DNA from: Clostridia bacterium
Lineage (GTDB): Bacteria > Bacillota > Clostridia > Acetivibrionales > DSM-2933
Reading direction: 5' to 3'
Assembly (NCBI GenBank): GCA_026418275.1
Contig: JAOABQ010000049.1
Location: 124,001 to 188,000, forward strand
DNA: 64,000 bases
Shown: positions 53,290-62,167 of the stretch, piece after piece
Numbering within the stretch: position 1 is the stretch's first letter
How the letters are laid out: every line of letters begins with the position of its first letter
Notes under the pieces: generated by a model
What the model was told of the DNA's origin: nothing
The model's database searches: none
What the model saw: the letters and a program-made list of their open reading frames with translations, nothing else
Program-made: the position numbers and the translations under genes

Positions 53290-55524
53290 ATGAAAAATCT
53301 AAAAAGGATTTTAGCCAAGACTATAATATTCATTCTAATATTCAACGTTCCTTTGACTGTTTTCGCTGATAAAAACGGGAAGGGTGAAGAAGCACTCATT
53401 GAAGATAAAATACAAAATGAACTGCCTTCCGCAAATAATAAAGAGCCGGATTCAAAGGAAAATCAAGAGGATAAAAGTATTTTGACCGAAAAAATCGATT
53501 TGGTTGACCTCACCTTTACCGTCAATGGAAAGAGCTATTATTCCAAACAGGCTAAAAAGGAATTGGATACTCCTCCCTTTGTAGAAAAAGGTTCTACTAT
53601 GGTCCCATTCAGGATTATACTGGAGGAGTTGGGATATCAAATCGAGTGGAACGGTAAGGAAAAGTCTATAAAGGCTACAAACGGTGCCAGTGAAATAAAA
53701 CTCCAAATCAATAGTAAAACTGCTTGGGTTAATGACCAAAAAAGAGAAATGACGTCGCCTCCTAAGGTTGTGGGAAAGTCAACAGTTGTACCTCTTCGCT
53801 TTATTGCAGAAAACTCGGGTGCTGAAGTGAAATGGGATGGGAAATCCAAGACCATCTATATTACAAAAAATGGGGAGTATAATACGGGTAAGGCTTTATT
53901 TTACGAGAAAAAGTTTTTAAAGCTCAATACCTATGCCTGCAAAGTTTACATTTATGATGGAGAACAAATTAAAACCATTACTTTAGAGGACAAGGAAATT
54001 ATAAATTGGTTTTCCTTTAAAGGCAAAGTTTTGGTAACCATGTTTGATAAAAGCACAAATAAGAACAATTTTATGCTTTTTAAGGATGACCGGTTTAAAA
54101 TGCTCATCGAGGATTTTGATATCAAAGAAACTTTAGAGTATAATGACAACCTAATTATAAATGGGTTGGACAGAAGCCAAAAGTTTAATAAATTATACCG
54201 CTTTGACGGAAATGAACTTATTCTTTTATCGGATGATTTTTATGTAGGAAAGCATATTTTGTTTAAAGACAAATTGGTAATTAATAAATACGACAATCTA
54301 AGAAACTATACACTCCTGGCATACGGAAAAGATTCATGGGAACCTGGGATACTGACCAATGGGTTTATTATAAAGGATTGGGTGGACTACGAAGGTGTGT
54401 TGTATATGACAGGTGCATTCCAGGAGACAACCCGAAAGCCCTTTGCCACCTATAATGGAAATTCGGTTACAAAGGAGAGCTATAACCTTCTGGCATATAA
54501 CCTGGATATCGATATCAATAATATTGCCATTCATAACGGTAAGCTATATGGTGTGGTTCAGGATTTAAACGAAAAGGTTTTGATGACCATTGAAAAAGAT
54601 GCAATTAAGTATGTTACTTTTCCTTATGAGGGTTCAGTGCTGAAGTATATTGTTAACAAGATTAAAGCCTACAATAATAAGCTCTATGTAGGGACTACCA
54701 GTGCAAAGGTTCAAAAGGGGACCTTTTGGATGACCATACCGGATGATGTGATGCCATCTGCTCTCATAGAACTTCAGGAAGAAACCTCTGAGACATATCT
54801 GGTTAAGCGGTTTGTGGATGAGTATTTATTGTCGGACCTGCTTTTGGAAAACAAAAAGCTTATTGCCCTGGGAAAAGGAAAAACAAAAGTTGGGAAAATC
54901 AGCCGCTATGACGATCCGGCCATGTATGTTTATGATGGGAGCAGCCTTACAAAAACTATGGATATTTTAAGCATTATCTCCATGCTATCCATTGGGGAAA
55001 AGACATTCTTCCATGTGAAGGACGTAGACAGGATTACCAACAAGTCACGAAATACCATGCTCCTATATGCTCAGAATGTGGTAAAGAACCTCGTACTCGG
55101 GATGGAAACCAAAAAGTGGTCTGAAGTAAGCGGGAATGTTGTGTTTGCGGGCTATGAGGATGATATTAAGAGAAATAAGCTTTACTCCTATGGTACGGGC
55201 TTTAACGAATTAATGGACCATTTTGAAATCAGGTTTTGGGGAAAAATAGAGGACAAACTTTTTGTTAGCGGGTACAATCCCGACCGTAAGGGATATAGTT
55301 TGTTTAAGTTTATCGATGACAAAAAGATTGAATTGAAAGAAGAGATTGAAGTTATTGATATGCTTAAATCGAAGGGGCAATTCTACTTTATCCATGCCTA
55401 CGAGAGAAACTCAAAATCAAAGTTATTCGGAAAGAAAGTCCTCTTTATATATGATGATTTGAAAAATGAGTTTATTGAGATGAAGACGGATATTGAAATA
55501 ACAAAAATGATTTATATTGAATAA
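53290..55524 (+). CDS. secreted protein with copper-amine-oxidase stalk domain and beta-propeller-like repeats
   Basis: 744 residues. Signal peptide (KRILAKTIIFILIFNVPLTVFA), an acidic low-complexity stretch, then a Cu_amine_oxidN1 stalk domain at about 75-195 with its two repeats STMVPFRIILEELGYQIEWN and STVVPLRFIAENSGAEVKWD. The remaining roughly 550 residues contain recurring units (YDG.../FDGNELILLSDDF, YNGNSVTKES, YDGSSLTKTM) that look like blades of a beta-propeller. Such stalk proteins are common on clostridial surfaces. No enzyme motif is seen. Start at the only in-frame ATG; see the hairpin entry upstream. Confidence 0.78.
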   Translation: MKNLKRILAKTIIFILIFNVPLTVFADKNGKGEEALIEDKIQNELPSANNKEPDSKENQEDKSILTEKIDLVDLTFTVNGKSYYSKQAKKELDTPPFVEKGSTMVPFRIILEELGYQIEWNGKEKSIKATNGASEIKLQINSKTAWVNDQKREMTSPPKVVGKSTVVPLRFIAENSGAEVKWDGKSKTIYITKNGEYNTGKALFYEKKFLKLNTYACKVYIYDGEQIKTITLEDKEIINWFSFKGKVLVTMFDKSTNKNNFMLFKDDRFKMLIEDFDIKETLEYNDNLIINGLDRSQKFNKLYRFDGNELILLSDDFYVGKHILFKDKLVINKYDNLRNYTLLAYGKDSWEPGILTNGFIIKDWVDYEGVLYMTGAFQETTRKPFATYNGNSVTKESYNLLAYNLDIDINNIAIHNGKLYGVVQDLNEKVLMTIEKDAIKYVTFPYEGSVLKYIVNKIKAYNNKLYVGTTSAKVQKGTFWMTIPDDVMPSALIELQEETSETYLVKRFVDEYLLSDLLLENKKLIALGKGKTKVGKISRYDDPAMYVYDGSSLTKTMDILSIISMLSIGEKTFFHVKDVDRITNKSRNTMLLYAQNVVKNLVLGMETKKWSEVSGNVVFAGYEDDIKRNKLYSYGTGFNELMDHFEIRFWGKIEDKLFVSGYNPDRKGYSLFKFIDDKKIELKEEIEVIDMLKSKGQFYFIHAYERNSKSKLFGKKVLFIYDDLKNEFIEMKTDIEITKMIYIE

Positions 55525-55525
55525 A

Positions 55526-55564
55526 AAATAAGGGTATGTAAATAATTTTTACATACCCTTATTT
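55526..55564. terminator. 17-bp perfect hairpin after the stalk-domain gene
   Basis: 55526-55542 pairs perfectly with 55548-55564 (core AAGGGTATGTAAA/TTTACATACCCTT), with a 5-base loop. The T tract is within the stem only. Confidence 0.7.
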
Positions 55565-55586
55565 GCGGTATTGCGAAGCAATCACC

Positions 55587-55625
55587 AAAAATCATCTGTG
55601 CTCGATGCTCAGATGATTTTTATTT
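55587..55625 (+). terminator. intrinsic terminator upstream of rpsB
   Basis: A 12-bp perfect stem, AAAAATCATCTG/CAGATGATTTTT, with an 11-base loop, then TATTT. Isolates the rpsB promoter. Confidence 0.88.
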
Positions 55626-55658
55626 CCGGGAATATTTCGGGAAAATTGTATAAAAACA

Positions 55659-55687
55659 TTGATAAAAATAGTTTTCTATGGTATACT
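55659..55687 (+). promoter_or_regulatory. rpsB promoter
   Basis: TTGATA (55659-55664), 17-base spacer, TATACT (55682-55687) with extended -10 TGG. The leader of about 115 bases contains a hairpin around 55733-55765 (AAAGA...TCTTT with inner CTCT/AGAG) that could serve S2 autoregulation. Confidence 0.8.
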
Positions 55688-55808
55688 ACTTAACGGTAAA
55701 AATCGCAAAATACACACACAATCCGATTTGTAAAGAGTTGCTCTAATGCTTGAGAGTTCTTTATAAAGATGAGGCTTGTGGAGGTATAAACAAAAGGAGG
55801 ATATTGAT

Positions 55809-56558
55809 ATGTCAGTTATTTCAATGAAACAGCTCTTAGAAGCTGGTGTGCATTTTGGACATCAAACAAGAAGATGGAATCCCAAAATGGCGGAATATAT
55901 CTTTACAGAGAGGAACGGTATTTACATTATCGACCTCCAAAAGACGGTAAAGAAGGTTGAAGAAGCTTATTACTTCATAAGAGAAGTATCCATGAACGGA
56001 GAAGATGTTCTTTTCGTAGGTACTAAAAAGCAAGCACAAGACTCTATTAAAGAAGAAGCTGAAAGAAGCGGACAATTCTTTGTTAACGCAAGATGGTTGG
56101 GCGGTATGCTCACAAACTTCAAAACCATCCGTAAAAGAATCGATAGATTAAACCAATTGAATAATATGGAACAAAACGGAGTTTTTGATGTTCTCCCGAA
56201 AAAGGAAGTTATCAAGTTAAAGAAGGAAATGAAGGATCTTGAAAAGAATTTGGGTGGAATCAAAGATTTAAAGAGAATACCAGGTGCAATGTTTGTAGTT
56301 GACCCGAGAAAAGAAAGAAATGCGATTTTAGAAGCAAGAAAGCTTGGCATTCCTGTAGTTGCGATCGTAGACACCAACTGTGACCCGGATGAGGTTGATT
56401 ATGTAATTCCCGGTAATGATGATGCGATCAGAGCGGTAAAACTTATCGCAGCAAAAATGGCAGATGCCATTATTGAAGGAAGACAAGGGGAACAGCTTAC
56501 GGATTCAACACAATCAGCAGTTGTTGAGGATGAAGTTGTTACGGATGCTGAAGCATAA
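55809..56558 (+). CDS. rpsB: 30S ribosomal protein S2
   Basis: 249 residues. [22 protein letters not shown] and [18 protein letters not shown] at the N-terminus, [13 protein letters not shown], and [20 protein letters not shown] near the end are S2 signatures. The start is ATG 55809, 8 bases after AAAGGAGG; the open frame from 55776 precedes that site. Head of the rpsB-tsf-pyrH-frr cluster, separated from tsf by a terminator. Confidence 0.98.
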   Translation: MSVISMKQLLEAGVHFGHQTRRWNPKMAEYIFTERNGIYIIDLQKTVKKVEEAYYFIREVSMNGEDVLFVGTKKQAQDSIKEEAERSGQFFVNARWLGGMLTNFKTIRKRIDRLNQLNNMEQNGVFDVLPKKEVIKLKKEMKDLEKNLGGIKDLKRIPGAMFVVDPRKERNAILEARKLGIPVVAIVDTNCDPDEVDYVIPGNDDAIRAVKLIAAKMADAIIEGRQGEQLTDSTQSAVVEDEVVTDAEA

Positions 56559-56569
56559 GTAAAACTGTT

Positions 56570-56617
56570 GTCCGGTCTTTAAAGTCCTATCGGGGCACTA
56601 AAGCCGGACTTTTTATT
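56570..56617 (+). terminator. terminator between rpsB and tsf
   Basis: GTCCGG-T-CTTTA pairs with TAAAGCCGGAC (one bulged base), followed by TTTTTATT. Probably lowers tsf relative to rpsB. Confidence 0.8.
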
Positions 56618-56725
56618 ATAAAATGCGAAAATGACAGGACTTGACAAGTGGGCTGGACGCCCAGGTTTTTGTCTCTTTACCTTAAAATATAAGTGCTATA
56701 AATTTATTATATGGAGGGATTTATA

Positions 56726-57373
56726 ATGATTACTGCAGATATGGTAAAACAACTCCGTGAAAGAACCGGAGCAGGAATGATGGATTGTAAAAAAGCACTT
56801 TCCGAAACCAATGGCGATATGGAAAAAGCGATAGAATTTTTAAGAGAAAAGGGTTTGGCTGCGGCTGCTAAAAAAGCAGGCAGAATTGCTGCAGAAGGAC
56901 TTGTTGACGCTTATATTCATGGTGATGGAAGAATTGGTGTTTTATTGGAAGTCAATATTGAAACAGATTTTGCAGCAAAAAATGAAGAATTCAAATCTTT
57001 TGTTAGAGATGTAGCTATGCAGATTGCTGCAAGCAAACCGGAATATGTTAGAAGAGAAGAAGTACCTGCGGATGCAGTTGAAAAAGAAAAGGAAATTTTA
57101 AAAGCGCAGGCATTAAACGAAGGAAAGCCTGAGAAGATTGTCGAAAAGATGGTGGAAGGTAGAATTGATAAATTCTTTAAGGAAATTTGTCTTTTGGAAC
57201 AGCCTTTTATCAAAGATCCGGATAAGACTGTTCAACAGCTTATGACTGAGAAGATTGCGACCATCGGAGAAAATATCAGTATCAGAAGGTTTGTAAGATT
57301 TGAAAGAGGCGAAGGGCTTACCAAAAAAGAAGAGAACTTTGCAGAAGAAGTAATGAAACAGATTAATGCTTAG
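56726..57373 (+). CDS. tsf: translation elongation factor Ts
   Basis: Nucleotide exchange factor for EF-Tu. 215 residues, the short Firmicute type. UBA-like N-terminus with [15 protein letters not shown], the core [18 protein letters not shown], and the C-terminal subdomain. The start is ATG 56726 after GGAGGG; the earlier ATG 56711 overlaps that site. Confidence 0.97.
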   Translation: MITADMVKQLRERTGAGMMDCKKALSETNGDMEKAIEFLREKGLAAAAKKAGRIAAEGLVDAYIHGDGRIGVLLEVNIETDFAAKNEEFKSFVRDVAMQIAASKPEYVRREEVPADAVEKEKEILKAQALNEGKPEKIVEKMVEGRIDKFFKEICLLEQPFIKDPDKTVQQLMTEKIATIGENISIRRFVRFERGEGLTKKEENFAEEVMKQINA

Positions 57374-57378
57374 GAAAT

Positions 57379-57412
57379 AGGGGAACATATTGCGGTGTGT
57401 TCCCTTTTTTTA
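57379..57412 (+). terminator. intrinsic terminator after tsf
   Basis: Stem AGGGAACA/TGTTCCCT-type pairing (57380-57387/57398-57405) with a 10-base loop and a run of seven T. Confidence 0.88.
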
Positions 57413-57485
57413 AAGAACAGAAATTTATAAAGGTCCAGACATATAGAAGTGAAAAATGTCGTATTTTATATTGTAGGATTACTTA

Positions 57486-57514
57486 TTCACCTTTAAAACT
57501 TTTTTTGCTATAAT
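57486..57514 (+). promoter_or_regulatory. pyrH promoter
   Basis: TTCACC (57486-57491), 17-base spacer, TATAAT (57509-57514) with extended -10 TGC. Start near 57521. Confidence 0.7.
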
Positions 57515-57529
57515 AACAGTTAGTATCAG

Positions 57530-57628
57530 TAGATAACGAAGTGTGAACATAGTAAAATTCGAGAGATGGAATACCTGGTTTACTTAGGTGTCAGAAATCG
57601 AAATTTTACTTTTACAGTTCGTTATCTA
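57530..57628 (+). promoter_or_regulatory. long hairpin in the pyrH 5' leader
   Basis: An almost continuous stem: 11 bp TAGATAACGAA/TTCGTTATCTA (57530-57540/57618-57628), one mismatch, 6 bp (57542-57547/57611-57616), a 3-base bulge, 11 bp with one bulge (57551-57561/57599-57610), and an apical hairpin ATACCT/AGGTGT (57571-57576/57586-57591). It starts about 9 bases into the transcript. It is either an RNA regulatory leader or a MITE-like element flanked by TA. Confidence 0.65.
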
Positions 57629-57668
57629 TAATAAATGTAAATTAAGCGGGAGTGGGGGTATTGTTTTA

Positions 57669-58376
57669 ATGCAAACACCTAAGTATAAAAGGGTAATGCT
57701 CAAAATCAGCGGTGAAGCGTTAGCCGGGGACAAAAAATTCGGAATTGATTCAGAAACATTAAAGGTAGTATCTGAAAAAATCTATGAAGCGTACGAAATG
57801 GGTGTTGAGATTGCCATTGTTGTCGGAGGCGGAAATTTCTGGAGAGGAAGAAGCGGTAAGGGAATGGACCGTACAACAGCAGATCATATGGGAATGCTGG
57901 CCACAGTAATCAACTCTCTGGCACTGCAGGATGCATTGGAATCCCAGAATATACCCACAAGAGTTCAAACTGCCATTGAAATGAGACAAATAGCCGAACC
58001 TTATATCAGAAGGAGGGCCATTACCCATTTGGAGAAGCAGAGGGTGGTCATTTTCGCATGCGGAACCGGAAATCCCTATTTCTCCACAGATACGACTGCA
58101 GCGTTAAGAGCGGCGGAAATTGATGCGGAAGTCATACTTCTTGCTAAGAAAGTTGATGGAGTATATGACAGTGATCCCAATGTAAATCCGGATGCAAAGA
58201 AATACACAAAACTTACACATCGGGATTTGTTGGAAAAAGGCCTTGGGGTTATGGATTCGACAGCTGCTTCGTTATGTATGGACAACAACATCCCCATTAT
58301 TGTATTCGGTCTCAGCCAACCCGAAAACATTGTCAGGGTTTTACTTGGGGAAGATATTGGTACGACTATTGTATAA
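57669..58376 (+). CDS. pyrH: UMP kinase
   Basis: Phosphorylates UMP to UDP and so takes the product of the pyr operon at 6-18 kb forward. 235 residues, amino-acid-kinase fold: [45 protein letters not shown] and [18 protein letters not shown]. The start is ATG 57669 after GGGAGTGGGGG. The frame is open back to 57588, but that part encodes the leader hairpin. Confidence 0.97.
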   Translation: MQTPKYKRVMLKISGEALAGDKKFGIDSETLKVVSEKIYEAYEMGVEIAIVVGGGNFWRGRSGKGMDRTTADHMGMLATVINSLALQDALESQNIPTRVQTAIEMRQIAEPYIRRRAITHLEKQRVVIFACGTGNPYFSTDTTAALRAAEIDAEVILLAKKVDGVYDSDPNVNPDAKKYTKLTHRDLLEKGLGVMDSTAASLCMDNNIPIIVFGLSQPENIVRVLLGEDIGTTIV

Positions 58377-58456
58377 GACGGAAATCAAATATCATTTTTA
58401 GTGTTTTATATATATAAGATAAATATAATTTCTCATGAAGGAAAGGGAGGATTTAT

Positions 58457-59014
58457 ATGGGTAAGGAAGCGTACAAGAGTTACGAAGAGAAAATGAAAAA
58501 GACGATTAGTGTTTTGAAGGAAGACCTCTCCGGCCTACGGGCAGGTAGAGCAAATCCGGCAATTCTTGATAAAGTAACTGTAGATTATTACGGTGTACCC
58601 ACACCTGTCACACAATTGGGAAGTGTTACGGTTCCTGAGGCAAGGGTTATTTTAATTCAGCCTTGGGATGCAAAAGTTTTAAAGGAAATTGAAAAATCCA
58701 TTCAAAAGTCAGACATTGGTATTAATCCCAATAACGACGGAAAAGTGATCCGTTTGGTATTCCCGCCTCTAACCGAGGAACGCAGAAAAGAACTTACAAA
58801 GGTAGTAAAAAAGTATGGAGAAGATGGCAAGGTAGCTATTCGTTCTATCCGTAGAGATGCAATTGAGCATTTTAAAGCACAGAAAAAGAAAAATGAAATT
58901 ACAGAAGATGACCTTAAGGATGCTGAAAAGGAAATTCAAAATATCACTGACAGATTCATTGATGAAATTGATAAAATTGTAGAAGTAAAAGAGAAGGAAA
59001 TACTAGAGGTGTAA
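58457..59014 (+). CDS. frr: ribosome recycling factor
   Basis: Splits post-termination ribosomes with EF-G. 185 residues, standard length. Signatures: LSGLRAGRANPAILDKVTVD, VPEARVILIQPWD, LVFPPLTEERRKEL and VAIRSIRRDA. GGGAGG precedes the ATG. The next small gene begins 2 bases after the stop. Confidence 0.98.
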   Translation: MGKEAYKSYEEKMKKTISVLKEDLSGLRAGRANPAILDKVTVDYYGVPTPVTQLGSVTVPEARVILIQPWDAKVLKEIEKSIQKSDIGINPNNDGKVIRLVFPPLTEERRKELTKVVKKYGEDGKVAIRSIRRDAIEHFKAQKKKNEITEDDLKDAEKEIQNITDRFIDEIDKIVEVKEKEILEV

Positions 59015-59016
59015 GT

Positions 59017-59217
59017 GTGCAGCATCCGGATATTGTCGGCTTAACTCTGGGGGACGCGAAGGAAATTTTAGAAATGGCAGGGATTCATATTGATAATGTA
59101 GTCATTACATCTCCACCCAGAGAAAAAATTGTTGAATATAAAGACTCCTTTAGGGTTATAAAGGTAAATAAATTTTGGGATAATAAAGTTGAACTTCTCG
59201 TCTGTAAGCCCCTCTAA
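59017..59217 (+). CDS. small PASTA-like protein
   Basis: 66 residues from GTG 59017, two bases after frr, with AGAGGTG as a likely ribosome binding site. DIVGLTLGDAKEILEMAGI looks like the first half of a PASTA domain (xVxGxxxxxAxxxLxxxG), followed by a strand-rich part ending VELLVCKPL. No signal peptide or membrane helix, so it is probably cytoplasmic, unlike PASTA repeats of PBPs and PrkC. Function unknown. A terminator follows immediately. Confidence 0.72.
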   Translation: MQHPDIVGLTLGDAKEILEMAGIHIDNVVITSPPREKIVEYKDSFRVIKVNKFWDNKVELLVCKPL

Positions 59218-59242
59218 ATTGGAGGGGTTTTACGTTTTTTAT
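59207..59242 (+). terminator. intrinsic terminator after the frr operon
   Basis: CCCCTC/GAGGGG (59209-59214/59222-59227), loop of 7 bases, then TTTTACGTTTTTT. It overlaps the last codons of the PASTA-like gene. Confidence 0.85.
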
Positions 59243-59358
59243 CCATTAATTTTTAAAAATTGTTTTTTAAATCGGATTTCTATATTATAATAGTATAAGT
59301 TTGGTAGTATAGTTATAGAATTATTTTTATTCTATAACTATGAATCTTGGAGGATTTG

Positions 59359-60114
59359 ATGTCTTTTTTTAGATGGATTTTTAAAAGAAATCGTAATAAG
59401 GTTGAAATTGATGAAGGCAAACTGCCGGATCATATTGCAATTATTATGGACGGCAACGGACGCTGGGCAAAAAGAAGAGGCTTGCCAAGGAATGTGGGTC
59501 ATAGAGAAGGGGCAAATGCATTACGAAGAGTAGTTTTAAGCTGCAATGAGATAGGCATTAAATATCTTACAGTGTATGCCTTTTCTACTGAGAACTGGAA
59601 AAGGCCTAAGAGTGAAGTGGATGCGCTCATGAACCTTTTAATAGAATTTCTAAAAAGTGCTGACCGTGAATTAGCTGGTAAAAATGTACGCATCTGTGTT
59701 ATTGGAGATGTGGAAGGGCTGCCTCTTAATATTCAAAAAGAAATTCAAAGGGTAACAAAATCTACCAGCCGTAATACGGGATTAAACTTTAACATTGCGT
59801 TAAACTATGGAAGCAGGGCTGAAATGCTCTATGCTGTAAAGGCTGTTGCGGATGAAGTAAAAAAAGGAAAAATGAAAATTGATGAAATAAGTGAGCAAGT
59901 GATATCAGAAAGATTATATACGAGAGAGATTCCGGATCCGGATTTAATAATTAGAACAAGCGGGGAGCAAAGGATCAGCAATTTCCTCCTCTGGCAGATA
60001 GCGTATGCTGAATTTTGGTTTACGGATGTACTGTGGCCTGATTTCAACGGCGACATTCTTTTGGAGGCAGTTAAGCAGTATCAAAATAGGAATAGACGGT
60101 TTGGGGGAATCTAG
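59359..60114 (+). CDS. uppS: isoprenyl transferase (undecaprenyl diphosphate synthase)
   Basis: Makes the C55 lipid carrier for cell-wall synthesis. 251 residues. IIMDGNGRWAKRRGLPRN with catalytic Asp31, GHREGANALRRVV, AFSTENWKRPKSEVDALM, and the C-terminal DLIIRTSGEQRISNFLLWQ plus YAEFWFTDVLWPDF. The start is ATG 59359, 5 bases after GGAGG; a TTG at 59347 precedes it. Directly abuts cdsA. Confidence 0.97.
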   Translation: MSFFRWIFKRNRNKVEIDEGKLPDHIAIIMDGNGRWAKRRGLPRNVGHREGANALRRVVLSCNEIGIKYLTVYAFSTENWKRPKSEVDALMNLLIEFLKSADRELAGKNVRICVIGDVEGLPLNIQKEIQRVTKSTSRNTGLNFNIALNYGSRAEMLYAVKAVADEVKKGKMKIDEISEQVISERLYTREIPDPDLIIRTSGEQRISNFLLWQIAYAEFWFTDVLWPDFNGDILLEAVKQYQNRNRRFGGI

Positions 60115-60957
60115 TTGTTAACAAGAATCTTAAGCGGCGTAGTAGGAGCAGCAATCCTTATTGGTGTTGTAGCAGCAGGGCAAATAGCCTTAGGTATTGC
60201 AATATTTATATTATCGGTTGTTGGCGTGCATGAATTTTATAAGGCTGTACAAAATGCAGGGTATAGACCAATAAAATGGATTGGTTTTATCCTGTGTATA
60301 CCTATTTTGTTTTTATCATTGATTCCTCATATGAATATAAACCTCAATACTGTTTCAGACCTGAATATTTTTATCGGTTTATTTTCACTCTTTATATTTG
60401 CAGTACTTGTAGTCCTTTTGGCATCTATCGTCTTTTATCATGAAAAGGCTAACATTACGGATGTCTCACTTACCTTTTTCGGTGCGGTTTACGTTGTGTT
60501 TTTGTTCTCTTTTGTAGTGCTCACACGAAACCATGAATATGGTGCTTATTACATATGGTTGGTCTTTTTGGGGGCTTTTTCTACCGATACCTTTGCTTAT
60601 TTTTCAGGGTATTTTCTTGGAAAAAGAAAACTACTCCCCGTTATTAGTCCGAAGAAGACACTGGAAGGATCTATAGGTGGAATTTTTGGCTGCGTAGGAG
60701 TTACACTGATTTACGGAATATTTATAAACAAAAGCCTGGATTTTGACATTGCACTTTATCATTTTATGATCATGGGTGCTTTAAACGGAGTTGTTTCTCA
60801 GATAGGAGACTGGGCTGCTTCAGCAATTAAAAGATTTGTAAAGATAAAAGATTACGGGAAAATGATGCCGGGACATGGGGGAGTACTTGACCGTTTTGAC
60901 AGTATTCTTTTTACAGGTCCGATTGTGTACTTTTACATTACCTTTATGATTCATTGA
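60115..60957 (+). CDS. cdsA: phosphatidate cytidylyltransferase
   Basis: Makes CDP-diacylglycerol for phospholipid synthesis. 280 residues, about eight membrane helices. The C-terminal signature is ASAIKRFVKIKDYGKMMPGH followed by GGVLDRFDS; upstream is the conserved DTFAYFSGYFLGKRKL and SPKKTLEGSIGG. It starts with TTG 60115 immediately after the uppS stop, with GGGGGAA as ribosome binding site. Suited to coupled translation. Confidence 0.95.
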   Translation: MLTRILSGVVGAAILIGVVAAGQIALGIAIFILSVVGVHEFYKAVQNAGYRPIKWIGFILCIPILFLSLIPHMNINLNTVSDLNIFIGLFSLFIFAVLVVLLASIVFYHEKANITDVSLTFFGAVYVVFLFSFVVLTRNHEYGAYYIWLVFLGAFSTDTFAYFSGYFLGKRKLLPVISPKKTLEGSIGGIFGCVGVTLIYGIFINKSLDFDIALYHFMIMGALNGVVSQIGDWAASAIKRFVKIKDYGKMMPGHGGVLDRFDSILFTGPIVYFYITFMIH

Positions 60958-60995
60958 TCCCCCTTTTATAACTTAGTAAAAATGAGGAGCGTTTT

Positions 60996-62138
60996 ATGGC
61001 AAAGAAAATATCGATTTTGGGATCTACCGGGTCCATTGGTGTTCAAACATTAGATGTAGCCCGGAATTTAAAAATAGAGGTTTTGGGCTTAACTGCAAAC
61101 AGGAATATTGAACTTCTTTATAAACAAATTTTAGAATTTAAGCCTAAATTGGTTTCTGTTGGCAGCGAAGAGCTGGCAGGGGAACTGCGGGAAAAGCTGG
61201 GGAATTTTAATGTTGAAATCATGCACGGGCTTGATGGACTCAAAGAAGTAGCAGCTTTGGATGAGATCGATACGGTGGTTACCTCCATTGTAGGCATTGC
61301 AGGACTTATACCTACCCTGGCGGCGATTGAAAAAGGAAAGAATATTGCCCTTGCAAACAAGGAAACCCTTGTTACAGCGGGGAGCATTGTCATGGAAGAA
61401 GCAGCAAAGAGAAATGTAAAGATACTTCCGGTAGACAGCGAGCATTCGGCTATTTTTCAATGTCTGATGGGAAATGAGAAAAAAACGGTTTCCAAAATCA
61501 TTCTTACCGCTTCCGGGGGCCCTTTCCGTGGTAAAAATAGTATTGAGCTTGAAAAAGTAAGTGTGGATGAAGCATTGAAGCACCCCAATTGGAATATGGG
61601 GAGTAAGATTACTATTGATTCAGCCACGCTAATGAATAAGGGATTAGAGGTCATTGAGGCAAAGTGGCTTTTTGATTTGCCTTTGGAAAAGATTGATGTG
61701 ATTGTCCATCCCCAGAGTGTAATCCACTCCATGGTTGAGTATTTGGACGGTTCTGTGATAGCACAACTCGGATCGCCGGATATGCGGATTCCTATACAGT
61801 TTGCTCTTACTTATCCGGGAAGGGCTGACAATCATTTTTCCAGACTGAATTTTCTAGAATCCAATCAGCTTACCTTTGAGAAACCGGACTATGAAGCTTT
61901 TCCATCCCTAGGTCTTGCTTTTCAGGCCTTGAAGGCAGGTGGCACCATGCCGGTGGTTTTAAATGCTGCCAATGAGGTAGCTGTAGATTTATTTTTAAAA
62001 AGAAGAATCAGGTTTTTAGATATTCCAAGAATGATTAAAGACGCAATGGAACATCATTCGGTTGTTGAGCATCCAAAGCTTCATGACATCATGGATGCAG
62101 ACGGGTGGGCGAGGAAATTTTGCTTGGAATTCAGATAG
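60996..62138 (+). CDS. dxr: 1-deoxy-D-xylulose-5-phosphate reductoisomerase
   Basis: Second step of the MEP isoprenoid pathway, NADPH-dependent. 380 residues. Cofactor motif [15 protein letters not shown], metal/substrate motifs [14 protein letters not shown] and [32 protein letters not shown], and the C-terminal helical domain. GAGGAG precedes the ATG. With uppS and ispG in the same cluster it supplies the C55 carrier precursor. Confidence 0.97.
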   Translation: MAKKISILGSTGSIGVQTLDVARNLKIEVLGLTANRNIELLYKQILEFKPKLVSVGSEELAGELREKLGNFNVEIMHGLDGLKEVAALDEIDTVVTSIVGIAGLIPTLAAIEKGKNIALANKETLVTAGSIVMEEAAKRNVKILPVDSEHSAIFQCLMGNEKKTVSKIILTASGGPFRGKNSIELEKVSVDEALKHPNWNMGSKITIDSATLMNKGLEVIEAKWLFDLPLEKIDVIVHPQSVIHSMVEYLDGSVIAQLGSPDMRIPIQFALTYPGRADNHFSRLNFLESNQLTFEKPDYEAFPSLGLAFQALKAGGTMPVVLNAANEVAVDLFLKRRIRFLDIPRMIKDAMEHHSVVEHPKLHDIMDADGWARKFCLEFR

Positions 62139-62167
62139 AAAAATTAATGTCGTGTGGAGGTGTATCT

